Source: Hymenobacter crusticola (GTDB lineage Bacteria > Bacteroidota > Bacteroidia > Cytophagales > Hymenobacteraceae). Taken from it: a DNA stretch of 64,000 nucleotides. Positions 1-8,129 of the stretch are shown piece after piece (the stretch's first letter is position 1; each line of letters opens with the position of its first letter). The notes beneath the pieces were generated by a model. It saw only the letters and a program-made list of their open reading frames with translations. It was not told the origin of the DNA and did not search any database. Location: assembly GCF_002154225.1 (NCBI RefSeq), contig NZ_MTSE01000019.1:3790-67789 (forward strand). Direction: 5' to 3'. The position numbers and the translations under genes were made by a program.

Positions 1-420
1 TGCGTGATAGTCACGGAGGCGTTCTTCGACGTGGCTAGTATCCCATACGGCACAGCGTTCGAGCCCTGCACACTGCTCTTTCAGGGCGGGCGTAATGCTT
101 CCGGTTATTGGATCGTAAAGTTCAAACCGCTCTAGCGCCAGCGGATTTTGAATGAACTTGAGTGGTAACTGCTGTAAGGCAGCTGGCAACGGGCGCTTGC
201 CTATCTTCACCCATCGCCCCGTGTTAATAGCTCCATTATTAACGGCGACAATAAACAGCAGCGGCCGCATGATGATCTGCTCTAGGTCTCGTACTCGCTC
301 CACGGTGTACACGTCATAGAACCCGAAATCAGCGTCTGCCAGGATTCGGCCATACGCATAATGGCCATCGGCTAGATCAATTTCCACGATGGCTCCTATT
401 GTTCGCTGAGGGCTCCCCAT
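1..420 (-). CDS. Imm26-type immunity protein, C-terminus beyond the window edge
   Basis: The minus strand is open from an ATG at 418-420 to base 1, giving 140 residues with no stop, so the gene continues to the left. The start of the protein reads as a short lead, then AIVEIDLADGHYAYGRIL and a nearby FYDVY. This pattern (charged strand, D-G-x-Y-A-Y-G-R, then F-Y-D) is what I know from the Imm26 family of polymorphic-toxin immunity proteins, which are cytoplasmic and protect against a cognate toxin. There is no signal peptide or membrane segment. The partner toxin, if any, would lie left of the window. The assignment is from motif memory, not from a search; a generic Imm26-like domain protein without a toxin partner is the main alternative. 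Confidence 0.6.
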   Translation of the reverse strand, partial: MGSPQRTIGAIVEIDLADGHYAYGRILADADFGFYDVYTVERVRDLEQIIMRPLLFIVAVNNGAINTGRWVKIGKRPLPAALQQLPLKFIQNPLALERFELYDPITGSITPALKEQCAGLERCAVWDTSHVEERLRDYHA

Positions 421-851
421 TATACTATGTGCTAACAAGCTCTTGACCACCTTTGACTTTGCGTTTCAACTAGGCGGCTTGCTTTTCTAAGAAGCGCTTA
501 AAATAGAGAAAAGCTAGAAACAGGGCTATCTGTCAGCTTGTCTGGATCCTGGGAATCTTTTCCTAACATAACGCTGCTTCTCAGACAAGTCGCGGAAAAG
601 CAATAAATTTTACTCTACTTACTTAAACCCGTTGTTATAGTGTTTTCGAGAGTTGATCCCTAGATGGAAACGGTCACTATTGAAGCTGATGTGCGCTCCC
701 CTACTCGCAAGACGAAGCGCAATCCATGGATTCAGCAGTGACTGCCTCCAAGCGGCACCTCGCCCGAACGTTGCTTTCTTTTTGTGCTATCTTGAACAGG
801 ATTCCGTAAGAACACTATCTTTCTACTACTGCTCCTTTTACTTCCTCTAGT
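421..851. other. Divergent intergenic region
   Basis: This gap separates the minus-strand Imm26-like gene from the plus-strand plug protein, so it should hold promoters for both. A 65-codon frame at 653-850 starts with TTG and has no recognisable protein features; I do not call it. Apart from the promoter candidate listed separately I see nothing else in it. Confidence 0.5.
791..823 (+). promoter_or_regulatory. Candidate Bacteroidota promoter for the plug protein
   Basis: A TATCTTTC box at 816-823 differs by one base from the TAnnTTTG -7 element of Bacteroidota, and CTTG lies at 791-794, 21 bases upstream. The box ends 28 bases before the ATG of the next gene, which gives a short leader. Motif match only. 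Confidence 0.35.
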
Positions 852-1184
852 ATGACGACCCCAACCCTCCGCTGCTCGCTGTTAACCGCTCTGCTATTGG
901 GCGGGGTGACGAGTGCAAGTCTTGCCCAAGGAGTTCCGTCCCTATCGCCTGAGCACTATTCCCAGTACCAGCAGGGCCAAAAAGCGGACGGTGTTAGAAC
1001 GTTCTCTCCCTCGAAAAACAGCCCCCTGTATCTCGTGGATGGAACGCCTGTGACTCAAGAGCAGCTGCATACCATCACGCCAAAGCAGATTCACAAGATC
1101 GACATTGTCAAAGACAGCCGTGCGGTTGCTTTGTATGGGCCACGCGCCACGAATGGGGCGGTGCTGATTACCACCAAGAAGTAA
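852..1184 (+). CDS. Small secreted TonB-receptor plug-like protein
   Basis: The 110-residue product starts with a signal peptide (hydrophobic run LLTALLLGG, cleavage likely after SLAQ) and ends with a segment typical of the SusC plug domain: PLYLVDGTPV, then IDIVKDSRAVALYGPRATNGAVLI and TTKK. In SusC/RagA receptors this same strand-turn motif closes the N-terminal plug, but here there is no carboxypeptidase-like domain before it and no beta-barrel after it. The protein is therefore periplasmic and cannot be a transporter itself. Short plug-only proteins occur in Hymenobacter and relatives; their role is unknown to me. It could act with an outer-membrane receptor encoded elsewhere or be a relic that stays open. 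It stands alone, with a candidate promoter just upstream. Confidence 0.75.
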   Translation: MTTPTLRCSLLTALLLGGVTSASLAQGVPSLSPEHYSQYQQGQKADGVRTFSPSKNSPLYLVDGTPVTQEQLHTITPKQIHKIDIVKDSRAVALYGPRATNGAVLITTKK

Positions 1185-1534
1185 CTGTGAAGAGCACTTA
1201 CGGCTCCTGAGCGATAACACCTAGTGTGGTAACGGCAAATTACAACGTTTTCCAAACGGTGCGTTGCTCGGTCGAAGCTATGGCCGTTACCGTTGGGCTT
1301 ATAACGTACTGTAAACGCTCGTTTATAATATGTAAAAAAGAGCCAAAACACGCGCGTTGCCGGCGTCCTGTACCATCTAGGGTACTTTGTAGTGATCATC
1401 CCCTAGCAGGTAGGTTGTCTTGAACCAGGAAGTCAGTACACAAAGTGACGTGTTTGCTTTTCCGCCTACTCTTCTTGTTCGGATTCCTACCATTAGTTAT
1501 CTCCACCCTCTATCTCTGTCGTGTAATCGCACCC

Positions 1535-1575
1535 GAGAGTGCCTATACATGCTATTAGTAGTATAGGCAACTCTC
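1535..1575. terminator. Hairpin between convergent genes
   Basis: Arms at 1535-1548 and 1561-1575 pair over 14 bases with one bulged base and a 12-base loop. It lies 25 bases past the stop of the minus-strand epimerase and between two convergent genes, the expected place for a bidirectional terminator. No clear U-tract follows on either strand, so the role is inferred from position. The rest of 1185-1600 shows only a loose 9-bp inverted repeat at 1228-1236 and 1283-1291. Confidence 0.45.
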
Positions 1576-1600
1576 AAGAGAATGAAGAAGGCTGCGTCTG

Positions 1601-2512
1601 TTAATTCCGCTCGTCCGCTAGCGGCGTTTCGTTGCGCCAGCTAAAGGCGGGCTCGTAGCCTAGTACACGGCGCGCTTTCTCAATCGAGAGCAGCGTCTCG
1701 TGCTCGGCCAATGCTTTTTTTACGGGCACCGTGGGGAAGACCGTAGCCATCAACTCGGCGGACGGTGTGGTCATGACCGTATCGGCGTTAGCGATGATGA
1801 AGGCGTGCATGCCCGTGACGTCCCACTCTAAGGCTTTGCGAATCGCCTGGGCCCCGTCGCGGGCATCGATGTAGGACCACATGTTCCACTTGCGCTCCTG
1901 CGGGTCGTCGTTATACGCCGGAAACTTCGCGTAGTCAGCCGGCTCCATCACGTTGGAGAAGCGTAGGCCCACAAGCTTGAGAGCGGGCGTCTGGTAGCAA
2001 AATTGGCGCGCCATGTCTTCCATGAGCACTTTCGCGAGGGCATATGCGCTCTTCGCCCGCAAGGGGTATTCCTCGTCGACGGGGGCGTACGGCGCAGCCT
2101 CATCGAAGGGCTCGCCTAGGGTCGTTTCGCTGGAGGCCCAGATCACCTGGTTGATACCTAGGCGCCGCGCCGCCTCGAAGATGTTGTAGGTGCCCATCAT
2201 GTTGTTCTGAAACAGATGAGCGTCGGGATACTGCCGCGGGGTAGGGAAGGCCGCTAGGTGCACAATGGCTTTGAAGGCCTGTGGGGCCACACCCGCATAG
2301 ATTTCCTGGCCCACGGATGAGAGGGCGTCCAGCGTCTGGCCGAAGTCGGCTAGATCAGCAATGATGCCGGGCACACCTTGTACGGGCACGGTGTCGACCA
2401 CAAATACATCGTAGTCATGGGCTAACAGGTCGGCCACGCAGACCTTGCCTAGTTTGCCGGCTCCGCCCGTGACGAGGATGCGCGGGCGCGCAGAAGATGG
2501 TTGGTTGCTCAT
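1601..2512 (-). CDS. NAD-dependent epimerase/dehydratase (extended SDR)
   Basis: The product has the Rossmann motif VTGGAGKLGKV near the N-terminus, the acidic residue of VVDTV that favours NAD, a conserved SS at the catalytic serine and the YxxxK pair in SAYALAKVLMEDM. The overall layout is that of the extended SDR family that includes UDP-sugar epimerases and uronate dehydrogenases; the exact substrate cannot be read. The frame extends 50 codons further upstream, but that part is rich in Arg and Pro like a shadow frame, so I start at the ATG whose product begins MSNQPSS. It is followed by a terminator-like hairpin and preceded by an 18-bp perfect palindrome 30 bases upstream. The gene lies downstream of the DUF1080 lipoprotein in the same direction, which hints at a sugar-related job. 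A cytoplasmic enzyme is expected. Confidence 0.85.
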   Translation of the reverse strand: MSNQPSSARPRILVTGGAGKLGKVCVADLLAHDYDVFVVDTVPVQGVPGIIADLADFGQTLDALSSVGQEIYAGVAPQAFKAIVHLAAFPTPRQYPDAHLFQNNMMGTYNIFEAARRLGINQVIWASSETTLGEPFDEAAPYAPVDEEYPLRAKSAYALAKVLMEDMARQFCYQTPALKLVGLRFSNVMEPADYAKFPAYNDDPQERKWNMWSYIDARDGAQAIRKALEWDVTGMHAFIIANADTVMTTPSAELMATVFPTVPVKKALAEHETLLSIEKARRVLGYEPAFSWRNETPLADERN

Positions 2513-2541
2513 AGCGGAAGGGGGCCCTCGGGTTAGGTAGG

Positions 2542-2559
2542 GGTCGGCACGTGCCGACC
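2542..2559. promoter_or_regulatory. 18-bp perfect palindrome upstream of the epimerase
   Basis: The bases GGTCGGCAC are followed directly by GTGCCGACC, a perfect palindrome with no spacer. It lies 30 bases upstream of the epimerase ATG, where an operator would sit. A second, 10-bp palindrome (ATAGGCCTAT) follows at 2568-2577. No regulator gene is adjacent, so the binding protein is unknown. Confidence 0.5.
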
Positions 2560-2727
2560 GGGTGGCCATAGGCCTATACGGGGAAGGGCCGGCTGTGGTC
2601 AGCACAGGCGCTGCTCGGCCGGTAGCCGGGGCAGCGCCGTAGCGCCTACCGTCCCTGACCACTCCAATGATTTAGACAGGCCTAGGTGCAAGCCAAAGGC
2701 GCAGGGCCACGGAAGAATAGCGCCACC

Positions 2728-3522
2728 TTATCGCCGCTTTGACAAATCCTGGAGCTCGATATTTCGAAAGTCCACCGGCTGCCCTTCGCTTTGCAAGGCA
2801 ATGAACCCGCTCGTTAGTAATTTGCCATCCTGCTTTATGGCCGGATCGAACCGGTTTACGACTCCCCCCCCAATCTGCGGCTTTGCATAGCGCATGACCG
2901 TATCCCCGTTGATGATGTGGGTGATGCTCGAATCGCCCAGCACAATAAGCTCGGCTCGGACCCACTGCTCCCCATCATAGGTTTTCGAGGTCGACTCGAT
3001 GCAGTGGCGCTCATCCAGCTGGCCGTTGTACACGATTTGTGTGCCCGGTGAACACATGTTACCCGTGGGCCGCGGCTGACCATCGCCTAGCCCCCCAAGA
3101 AATTGAAACTCGACGGAAATGGGCCAGTCCTGTTCTTTGGGCATCGTGCGCGGATCTTGCGAATGGAACATGACGCCGCTATTGCGCAAGGTGTAGCTGG
3201 GCGCTCCTTTTTGCAGTGTACCGACGAAGCGGTACTCTAGTTTGAGGTGATAATAGGAGAAGGGCACCTTATAGTACAAGTGGCCAAACTGATCGTTGAA
3301 GTCTCCGTATTGATCATAGCGCACCTGGATAACGCCATCTGCTACGCGAAACGTATTCCCGAAATTCTCGCCTACCTCATGGTGCTGGATTTTGACCATC
3401 CAATCCTGCAGATCCTGACCATTGAAGAGCTTGATCCATGCCGCCTCCTGGCGTGAACGCTTACCAGCGGTACAACTAGATAGTCCTAGCAGCACTAGGA
3501 TCGTAAGGGGAATGAGTCGCAT
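2728..3522 (-). CDS. DUF1080 (3-keto-glycoside hydrolase-like) lipoprotein
   Basis: The 264-residue product begins with a lipoprotein signal peptide (MRLIPLTILVLLGLSSC, lipobox LSSC). The mature part opens with WIKLFNGQDLQDW, the hallmark of the DUF1080 concanavalin-like domain, and continues with the expected beta-rich pattern (YRFVG, NSGVMFHSQDP, ISVEFQFLGG). DUF1080 proteins of Bacteroidota have been linked to hydrolysis of 3-keto-disaccharides in the cell envelope. Here the protein is probably anchored to a membrane and acts outside the cytoplasm. It has a plausible ATG start and normal length. The NAD-dependent epimerase lies downstream on the same strand with a 215-base gap, so a shared sugar-oxidation role is possible but not shown. 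Confidence 0.85.
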   Translation of the reverse strand: MRLIPLTILVLLGLSSCTAGKRSRQEAAWIKLFNGQDLQDWMVKIQHHEVGENFGNTFRVADGVIQVRYDQYGDFNDQFGHLYYKVPFSYYHLKLEYRFVGTLQKGAPSYTLRNSGVMFHSQDPRTMPKEQDWPISVEFQFLGGLGDGQPRPTGNMCSPGTQIVYNGQLDERHCIESTSKTYDGEQWVRAELIVLGDSSITHIINGDTVMRYAKPQIGGGVVNRFDPAIKQDGKLLTSGFIALQSEGQPVDFRNIELQDLSKRR

Positions 3523-3976
3523 AAGATGTCGGGAAAGAGAGGAAGTGCTGAAAGTATGAATTTAGCCAAGAAGATCGGCGAATAGAGGCAGCACGAGGAA
3601 AGCGCTTATACGACGCGTGTAGGTGGAGGGAAAGAGCAGGGACTACTGGGAAAATTAGCGGGGGCATTTGGCTTGTCTAGGACGAGTGAGATGCACACAG
3701 CGTACCTAGTCGGCAGTGGTTGAAGAAATAGCTCTCAAGCACAAAGTAGGTCTCCTTCCAGCCAAGAGTATTCGGGAGCAGAACGCAGCTGTTGATTTAC
3801 CGCAGACAAACGCTAACGAATGTAGGTGTAACCCAAAGGCGATGTTCTTGGAATGTAACTTTTGTATTAAAGCTGGCGGATATGAGAACGTGACTACTGA
3901 GACGCGCGGTTGCGCCAAGCCAGAACGAATATCTTCATGCGTTTTCAAAATCCCCTTCTTGTTCTCGTTCGCCCAC
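3523..3976. other. Intergenic region without recognisable gene
   Basis: This gap lies between the divergent DUF1080 gene and the Crp/Fnr relic. Frames here have no protein-like features, apart from an open stretch continuous with the Crp/Fnr frame that I take as non-coding. I see no clear promoter or repeat. Confidence 0.4.
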
Positions 3977-4536
3977 ATGCATCCGCTTCGCGCCCACCTG
4001 CTCCGCTTTGTGCCTTACTTGACCGACGCGGAGTTGCGGCCACACCACTTAGCTCGTGGCGAACACTGGGTGCAAGCCGGCGAGTATGTGCCCGTGCTAG
4101 CCTTTGTGCTGCAGGGCACGTGCCGTCTCTACTACCCCGCCCCGACGGCGAGGAGCGCACTACCTACTTCTTCTTCGAGAACTGCCTGCTCGGGGACTAC
4201 ACCAGTTGCCTAACCGAGCAGCCGAGCCAGCTCCGAATCCAGGCCCTAGTCGACACTGAACCGATCATCTTCGATTACACCGTCTCGCGCCGGCTCTCCG
4301 AAGAGTGCCCCGTGTACGAGCGCTTGGGGCGGCTGGTGGCCGAATACCTGCTAGGCACGGAGGCCCGTTTGGTTGAGCACCTGCTGCTCAACCCCGAGGA
4401 GCGCTATCGGGCCTACTCAGCAGCGGCAAGACCAAGATCCTGTAGCGCATCCCCCCAGCATCTGGTAGCCAATGACCTGGGCATCACGCCCGTTTCGCTG
4501 AGTCGCATCTGGGCCCGGGTGGCGCGCGGCCATTAA
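3977..4536 (+). pseudogene. Broken Crp/Fnr-family transcription regulator
   Basis: Three reading frames must be joined to recover one Crp/Fnr-like regulator. The first runs from the ATG at 3977 (MHPLRAHLLRF) through the start of the cyclic-nucleotide-binding fold (GEYVPVLAFVLQGTCRLYY). Near 4140 a one-base change moves the match to a second frame (DGEERTTYFFFENCLLGDY). Near 4415 it moves again, to LLSSGKTKIL, then an in-frame TAG and RIP, and a run of six C at about 4451 returns it to the second frame for the recognition helix (LGITPVSLSRIW). Intact relatives have a continuous GKTKILxRIPQH stretch here. Three shifts plus a stop argue for decay, not a single sequencing error. Function when intact: DNA-binding regulator; the ligand is unknown. 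Confidence 0.75.
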
Positions 4537-4596
4537 AACAGGAATAGATTTTTTCTTAGCTTTTATCGTTGTCTGCGTCGGCCGAACAACGTACGG

Positions 4597-5910
4597 CTAC
4601 ACCTTTGTCCAACTGGTCTGGTTGGACCACAGAATCTTATTAGCCTGGAGCTTACCCGTAAAAGGCCCCGTCGCATCATCGGGAAACGCGACCGTAATGG
4701 TCTCCTGATCCAGCAGCACGCCTTTGCCGAACGGGCGGTTGAAGGCCGACATGTCCACCGTGATGATTTTACCGCTCACCGAAATGACCGGTCCCACGTG
4801 GCCGCCACCCTCGATCCAAAGGCCGTTCAAGATCGACTCGGCCGTGCCCTTCACTAACTGAGGAACCCGAAACTTGGCCACCTCAAACTGCGTGAAATTG
4901 CATTTGCCGGCCTCGCGCGTACACTCGGAGGCCTCGTCTTGCATCTGGTTGATGGCCGCGACCACACTATCTAGGTCTTGCAGCACTTGCGCGCGATCCA
5001 CGGGCGTGCCATCGGCATTTTCAAAATCGCCGCTGAACTTGAGAATGTATTTTAAATTATCGCGGAGCGCTAAAAACTCAAACCGTTTTTTGGCCAAGTC
5101 TTCTAGCACCTCTTGTCGCTGTTGGATGTCGACCGGCACAAATTGATCGTTGGGGTTCTTGAGCGCGTCATACTCTTGCAAGAGGACCGCGTAGGGGAAG
5201 GCCTTGTCCCCGGACACGCCCACGGGAAACTGCTTGGCCGTCTGGATAATATCCTCCAAGTTGAGGTCCGCCGTGCCGATCGTGCCTTGCCGGAATACCA
5301 GCGCCCGCACGTCTAGGTGCGAGCGACTGGCGGCTTTAGCGGTATTGATGGCCGTATTTAACTCGGCCGAGGCCAAGATGCCATTGAAGGCGGCCTGTAC
5401 CTTAACCGCGATACTTTCTTTCTCTTGCTCATTGGAGCCGCTGATTTGGTAGATGGCGAAATACTCGCCGCCCTTTTTCACCCCCGCAATGAACGTATCC
5501 CCAAAGCGCTGGCGAAAGCGCTCCGGATTATCCGTCACCAGTAAATCGATGGCGTCGGGGGAGAAGGTGGGGGAGTCGATGCTTTCAAAGGCATTCTGTA
5601 CACTCACCCGAATGAGCACGTAGGTGGAAAAACTCGAGAAATCGCACTCGTTCACATAGTCTACCTTGGCGCTTCCCGAGAAGCCCAGGTAGGCGCCCCC
5701 CGTATCCACGGAAATCCCGAGCGATTTGTGCAACGTTTCCACATCCTGGATGGTGGTGCAGCTAATCGTGACCTGCTGGCCGCCGGCGCCTTGCACCGAC
5801 GAAATAGACGTCCCTTGGACCGCCGGGGAGGGCAGCCGATCCCCGGTTAAGCGGTTATACCCTAGCCCAATTTTCATTCCGTCTGTGAACGGTACGGTGC
5901 GCGTTGCCAT
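4597..5910 (-). CDS. MACPF-like pore-forming protein candidate, no signal peptide
   Basis: The 437-residue product starts MATRTVPFTDGMKIGLGYNRLTGD and contains RFGDTFIAGVKKGGEYFAIYQI at about residues 133-154. That element resembles the MACPF signature (Y/F-G-T/D-H/x-F-I, a short spacer, then GG and a beta strand) that precedes the first membrane-inserting helices in perforin-like proteins. A helical stretch with many K, A and E (about 155-190) follows, as expected for a TMH region, then a second charged helical part (residues 235-300) and a beta-rich C-terminal domain of about 90 residues. There is no signal peptide or lipobox, unlike the secreted Bacteroides MACPF toxins. The gene is monocistronic and lies 4 kb from an Imm26-like gene, but the two are not linked by context. 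A structural MACPF relative with a non-lytic role is possible. Confidence 0.6.
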   Translation of the reverse strand: MATRTVPFTDGMKIGLGYNRLTGDRLPSPAVQGTSISSVQGAGGQQVTISCTTIQDVETLHKSLGISVDTGGAYLGFSGSAKVDYVNECDFSSFSTYVLIRVSVQNAFESIDSPTFSPDAIDLLVTDNPERFRQRFGDTFIAGVKKGGEYFAIYQISGSNEQEKESIAVKVQAAFNGILASAELNTAINTAKAASRSHLDVRALVFRQGTIGTADLNLEDIIQTAKQFPVGVSGDKAFPYAVLLQEYDALKNPNDQFVPVDIQQRQEVLEDLAKKRFEFLALRDNLKYILKFSGDFENADGTPVDRAQVLQDLDSVVAAINQMQDEASECTREAGKCNFTQFEVAKFRVPQLVKGTAESILNGLWIEGGGHVGPVISVSGKIITVDMSAFNRPFGKGVLLDQETITVAFPDDATGPFTGKLQANKILWSNQTSWTKV

Positions 5911-6268
5911 CTGTCTATTTTTATGAATGCACGTACTACAAGCCTAGGTTTTGCTACTGCTTACAGGGAAGCGTCCACTCCCCTTTACCCGTTGCCGGGT
6001 CACGCAATCCAAGAACACCGCTTGTGTCATGGGCCTAGTGAACGAGTGCTACACAACCACCAATCGCAAGGGAAAGCCGGATAGTTGCCTGACACGAAGC
6101 ATCCGCGAAGATCGAGAGCCAGCGCCAGCGCCGCAATCACATAAACATGTGACTAGTAAGAATATAAAGTATCGCAACCGACCTGATTGCGTAGGACACC
6201 ATTCTGTGTTGCTCAGCATTAGATATCCCCGGCTGGCTAACCGCTCCAGTAGGAGCAGGTTCTCATAA
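5911..6268. other. Intergenic region, nothing recognised
   Basis: Upstream of the MACPF-like gene. A plus-strand frame at 5951-6268 has no coding character. A small inverted repeat (TCACAT, 4 bases, ATGTGA) lies near 6138-6153; I attach no function to it. Confidence 0.4.
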
Positions 6269-6720
6269 CTAAGACCGTTGTAAGCCAGATAATAGAGGGA
6301 CTAAGGGAAAGGGACTAGGGCTCATCGGCGCGGCCAGCGTGCTACGAGTGGGCAACGTGCAGGGCGGAGCGGCGGAGCGAAAGTCTAAGCCGGCGCGCAG
6401 GTATTCTGCGAGTTGGGGGCCTACCTGGCGGCAGAAATCGGCCGTTAGACCGAAATTCATCCGGGAACCGTAGGTATCCAGAAAGTGGCCATACTGGGGT
6501 GACTGGCCGGCTAGAACAGGTCCATGTGCACCGGGCGGAAGCGCAAGCGGTCGACTCGTAAGGTGTCAAATGAACGGGTCACCTCGTAGCGTTACACTTG
6601 TTGGTAGCCCACCTGGTGCCCTTGGGCAGGATCCGGCTCTTGCGCCGTGGCGGGCCCAAAGAGAAGTGCCGCGAAGCCTAGCAAGAGCCAGCGCAGGTGA
6701 TGGAAAAGCAAAACCGTCAT
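6269..6720 (-). pseudogene. Relic of a small secreted protein
   Basis: From an ATG at 6720 the minus strand encodes a clear signal peptide (MTVLLFHHLRWLLLGFAALL, cleavage near TAQ), followed by EPDPAQGHQVGYQQV and a TAA. The same frame then continues protein-like (RYEVTRSFDTLRVDRLRF) to a TAG. After a frame change the match goes on as YGHFLDTYGSRMNFGLTADF and ends at 6269. Two stops and one shift mark it as dead. I do not recognise the family. The signal peptide and the smooth continuation after each lesion are the support; it could still be chance. Confidence 0.4.
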
Positions 6721-6960
6721 AGGGAATAGGAGGGACGCCCTCCGCGAAAGGGTACACCTCCTACAAGCAGAGGGTCAACCGTCCGTTCGCTTCTAGGCCC
6801 ACTTGGGATTCTCGTTACAACGGAAAGAAAAAGTAGGCTACGCCGGCGCGATAGCCAACCCGAACGCTTATCGCGATTGGCCTAACGCCAGGCAAACCCA
6901 GCCTATATTCCGTCGAAAAGCAGCCGGAGGGAAGCCCAAGAACGGATCGAAATTACCTTC

Positions 6961-8118
6961 CTATTTCTCTCTAACGGTTCCAATCTTCATCTCGGCCGCT
7001 TCTGATTTTAGCAGCGCGATGCGATTCGTGGCATCCAGCTCAAAGCGTTGCAGCACCGTGGCCTTTTGGAAATCCTCCAGATACAGCCACGAGGTCGGAC
7101 GTCGTTCTACCAGTCGTACGCTTATTAAATCACCTAGCTTTTCCAGTTCGGGCTGCATCTCCTTTTGGGCTGGCCCAATTAGTTGCCAAAGCGCGGGAGT
7201 AAAATCCTCCGGGTGCAGCCCGCCGACCCGAGCCTGCTTTAGCATTCTGGTTACCAAAGCAGTCACCACCGGCTCATCCGCCGGAAAGGGCTCGTAGCCC
7301 TCTCCCAAATAACGCTTCATATCGGCCAGTAAGGGAACCGGTGGTTGCAACACCTGCTGCTGGATAAGGGGAAGGTCATAAAAATGTCCTCCTTTTTTTA
7401 ACTCAGTAACTAAATCGAGCCGAATGCTTTCCTCCTTGCCGGCGAGCGACGTGAGGTATATAATCCCGTTGCGCAGGTCGTACACGCTGGCATATTTGGT
7501 GGCGTACTGGCCTGGCTGCCGACACGCCGTTAAAATCGGCAGTCCGTTTTCCAGGGACGGGAGCAGAGCGGGATTTAGCATTTTTTTGAGCGAATCGTTC
7601 CCGTAGCCAAATCCCCGGGATTGATGCGAGACGTTGTACTGCAGTTCCCCATTTTTAGCACCAATAATGACCGATGCGCCAGTTTTATCGGCAATGAGCA
7701 TGCGTGAAGTGGCAAAACTTGGCTCGGCATAGCGCTGATAAAAAGCAATGGCTTCGGCGACCGTCTTGCAGGATTCGAGCATGCGTTCAGCCGGATTTCC
7801 CTGCGGCGTGGTCAAGCCGGGGGCAGGCGTGTAGCGGCCGCTGGCATCGGCGACCCAGTCAAAGGCCAGGCCGAATTGATTCACCCCTCCCTGGGCCCAG
7901 TCGTCATCGAAGCCCACGTACGCGCAGCCGTAATAGGTTTTCGTAGCCGGCTGAAACCAGATGCGCGTGGCCGGATTAGAGTAATCCTCGTTGTTAAAAA
8001 ACAACGTCCGCTTGGCATCCGCCAAAACAAAGATGGTGCAGGCTAAAGCCGCTTGCACCGGACCAACTAGGGCGAGTACAAGTAACCAAACCCGCCCGAA
8101 ACGGCCAGCTATGTTCAT
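6961..8118 (-). CDS. Secreted Ntn-hydrolase (linear amide C-N hydrolase-like)
   Basis: The 385-residue product has a signal peptide ending at VQAALA and then begins CTIFVLADAKRTLFFNNEDY. In the choloylglycine hydrolase/penicillin acylase group of Ntn-hydrolases the mature protein starts with the nucleophilic cysteine, here Cys27, and the N-N-E-D segment downstream is typical. The later GGVNQFGLAFDW matches the oxyanion-loop strand of this fold. It probably cleaves an amide bond (acyl-amino acid, acyl-homoserine lactone or beta-lactam-like) in the periplasm; the substrate cannot be read. Directly upstream, 11 bases away and on the same strand, lies a GlxA-type regulator, so the two may be co-transcribed with the regulator first. 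Alternative: an acyltransferase of the C45 type. Confidence 0.75.
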   Translation of the reverse strand: MNIAGRFGRVWLLVLALVGPVQAALACTIFVLADAKRTLFFNNEDYSNPATRIWFQPATKTYYGCAYVGFDDDWAQGGVNQFGLAFDWVADASGRYTPAPGLTTPQGNPAERMLESCKTVAEAIAFYQRYAEPSFATSRMLIADKTGASVIIGAKNGELQYNVSHQSRGFGYGNDSLKKMLNPALLPSLENGLPILTACRQPGQYATKYASVYDLRNGIIYLTSLAGKEESIRLDLVTELKKGGHFYDLPLIQQQVLQPPVPLLADMKRYLGEGYEPFPADEPVVTALVTRMLKQARVGGLHPEDFTPALWQLIGPAQKEMQPELEKLGDLISVRLVERRPTSWLYLEDFQKATVLQRFELDATNRIALLKSEAAEMKIGTVREK

Positions 8119-8129
8119 GATACGGTGTG

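Noticed and set aside
653..850. 65-codon plus-strand frame just before the plug gene
   Set aside because: Starts with TTG, has no protein-like pattern and would overlap the probable promoter of the plug gene.
1..5910. Imm26-like gene and MACPF-like gene as an immunity and toxin pair
   Set aside because: They are 4 kb apart with four unrelated genes or relics between, and immunity genes normally lie next to their toxin. Imm26 is not known to me as a MACPF antidote.
5951..6268. 105-codon plus-strand frame upstream of the MACPF-like gene
   Set aside because: No signal peptide, no domain, unusual amino-acid mix; probably non-coding.
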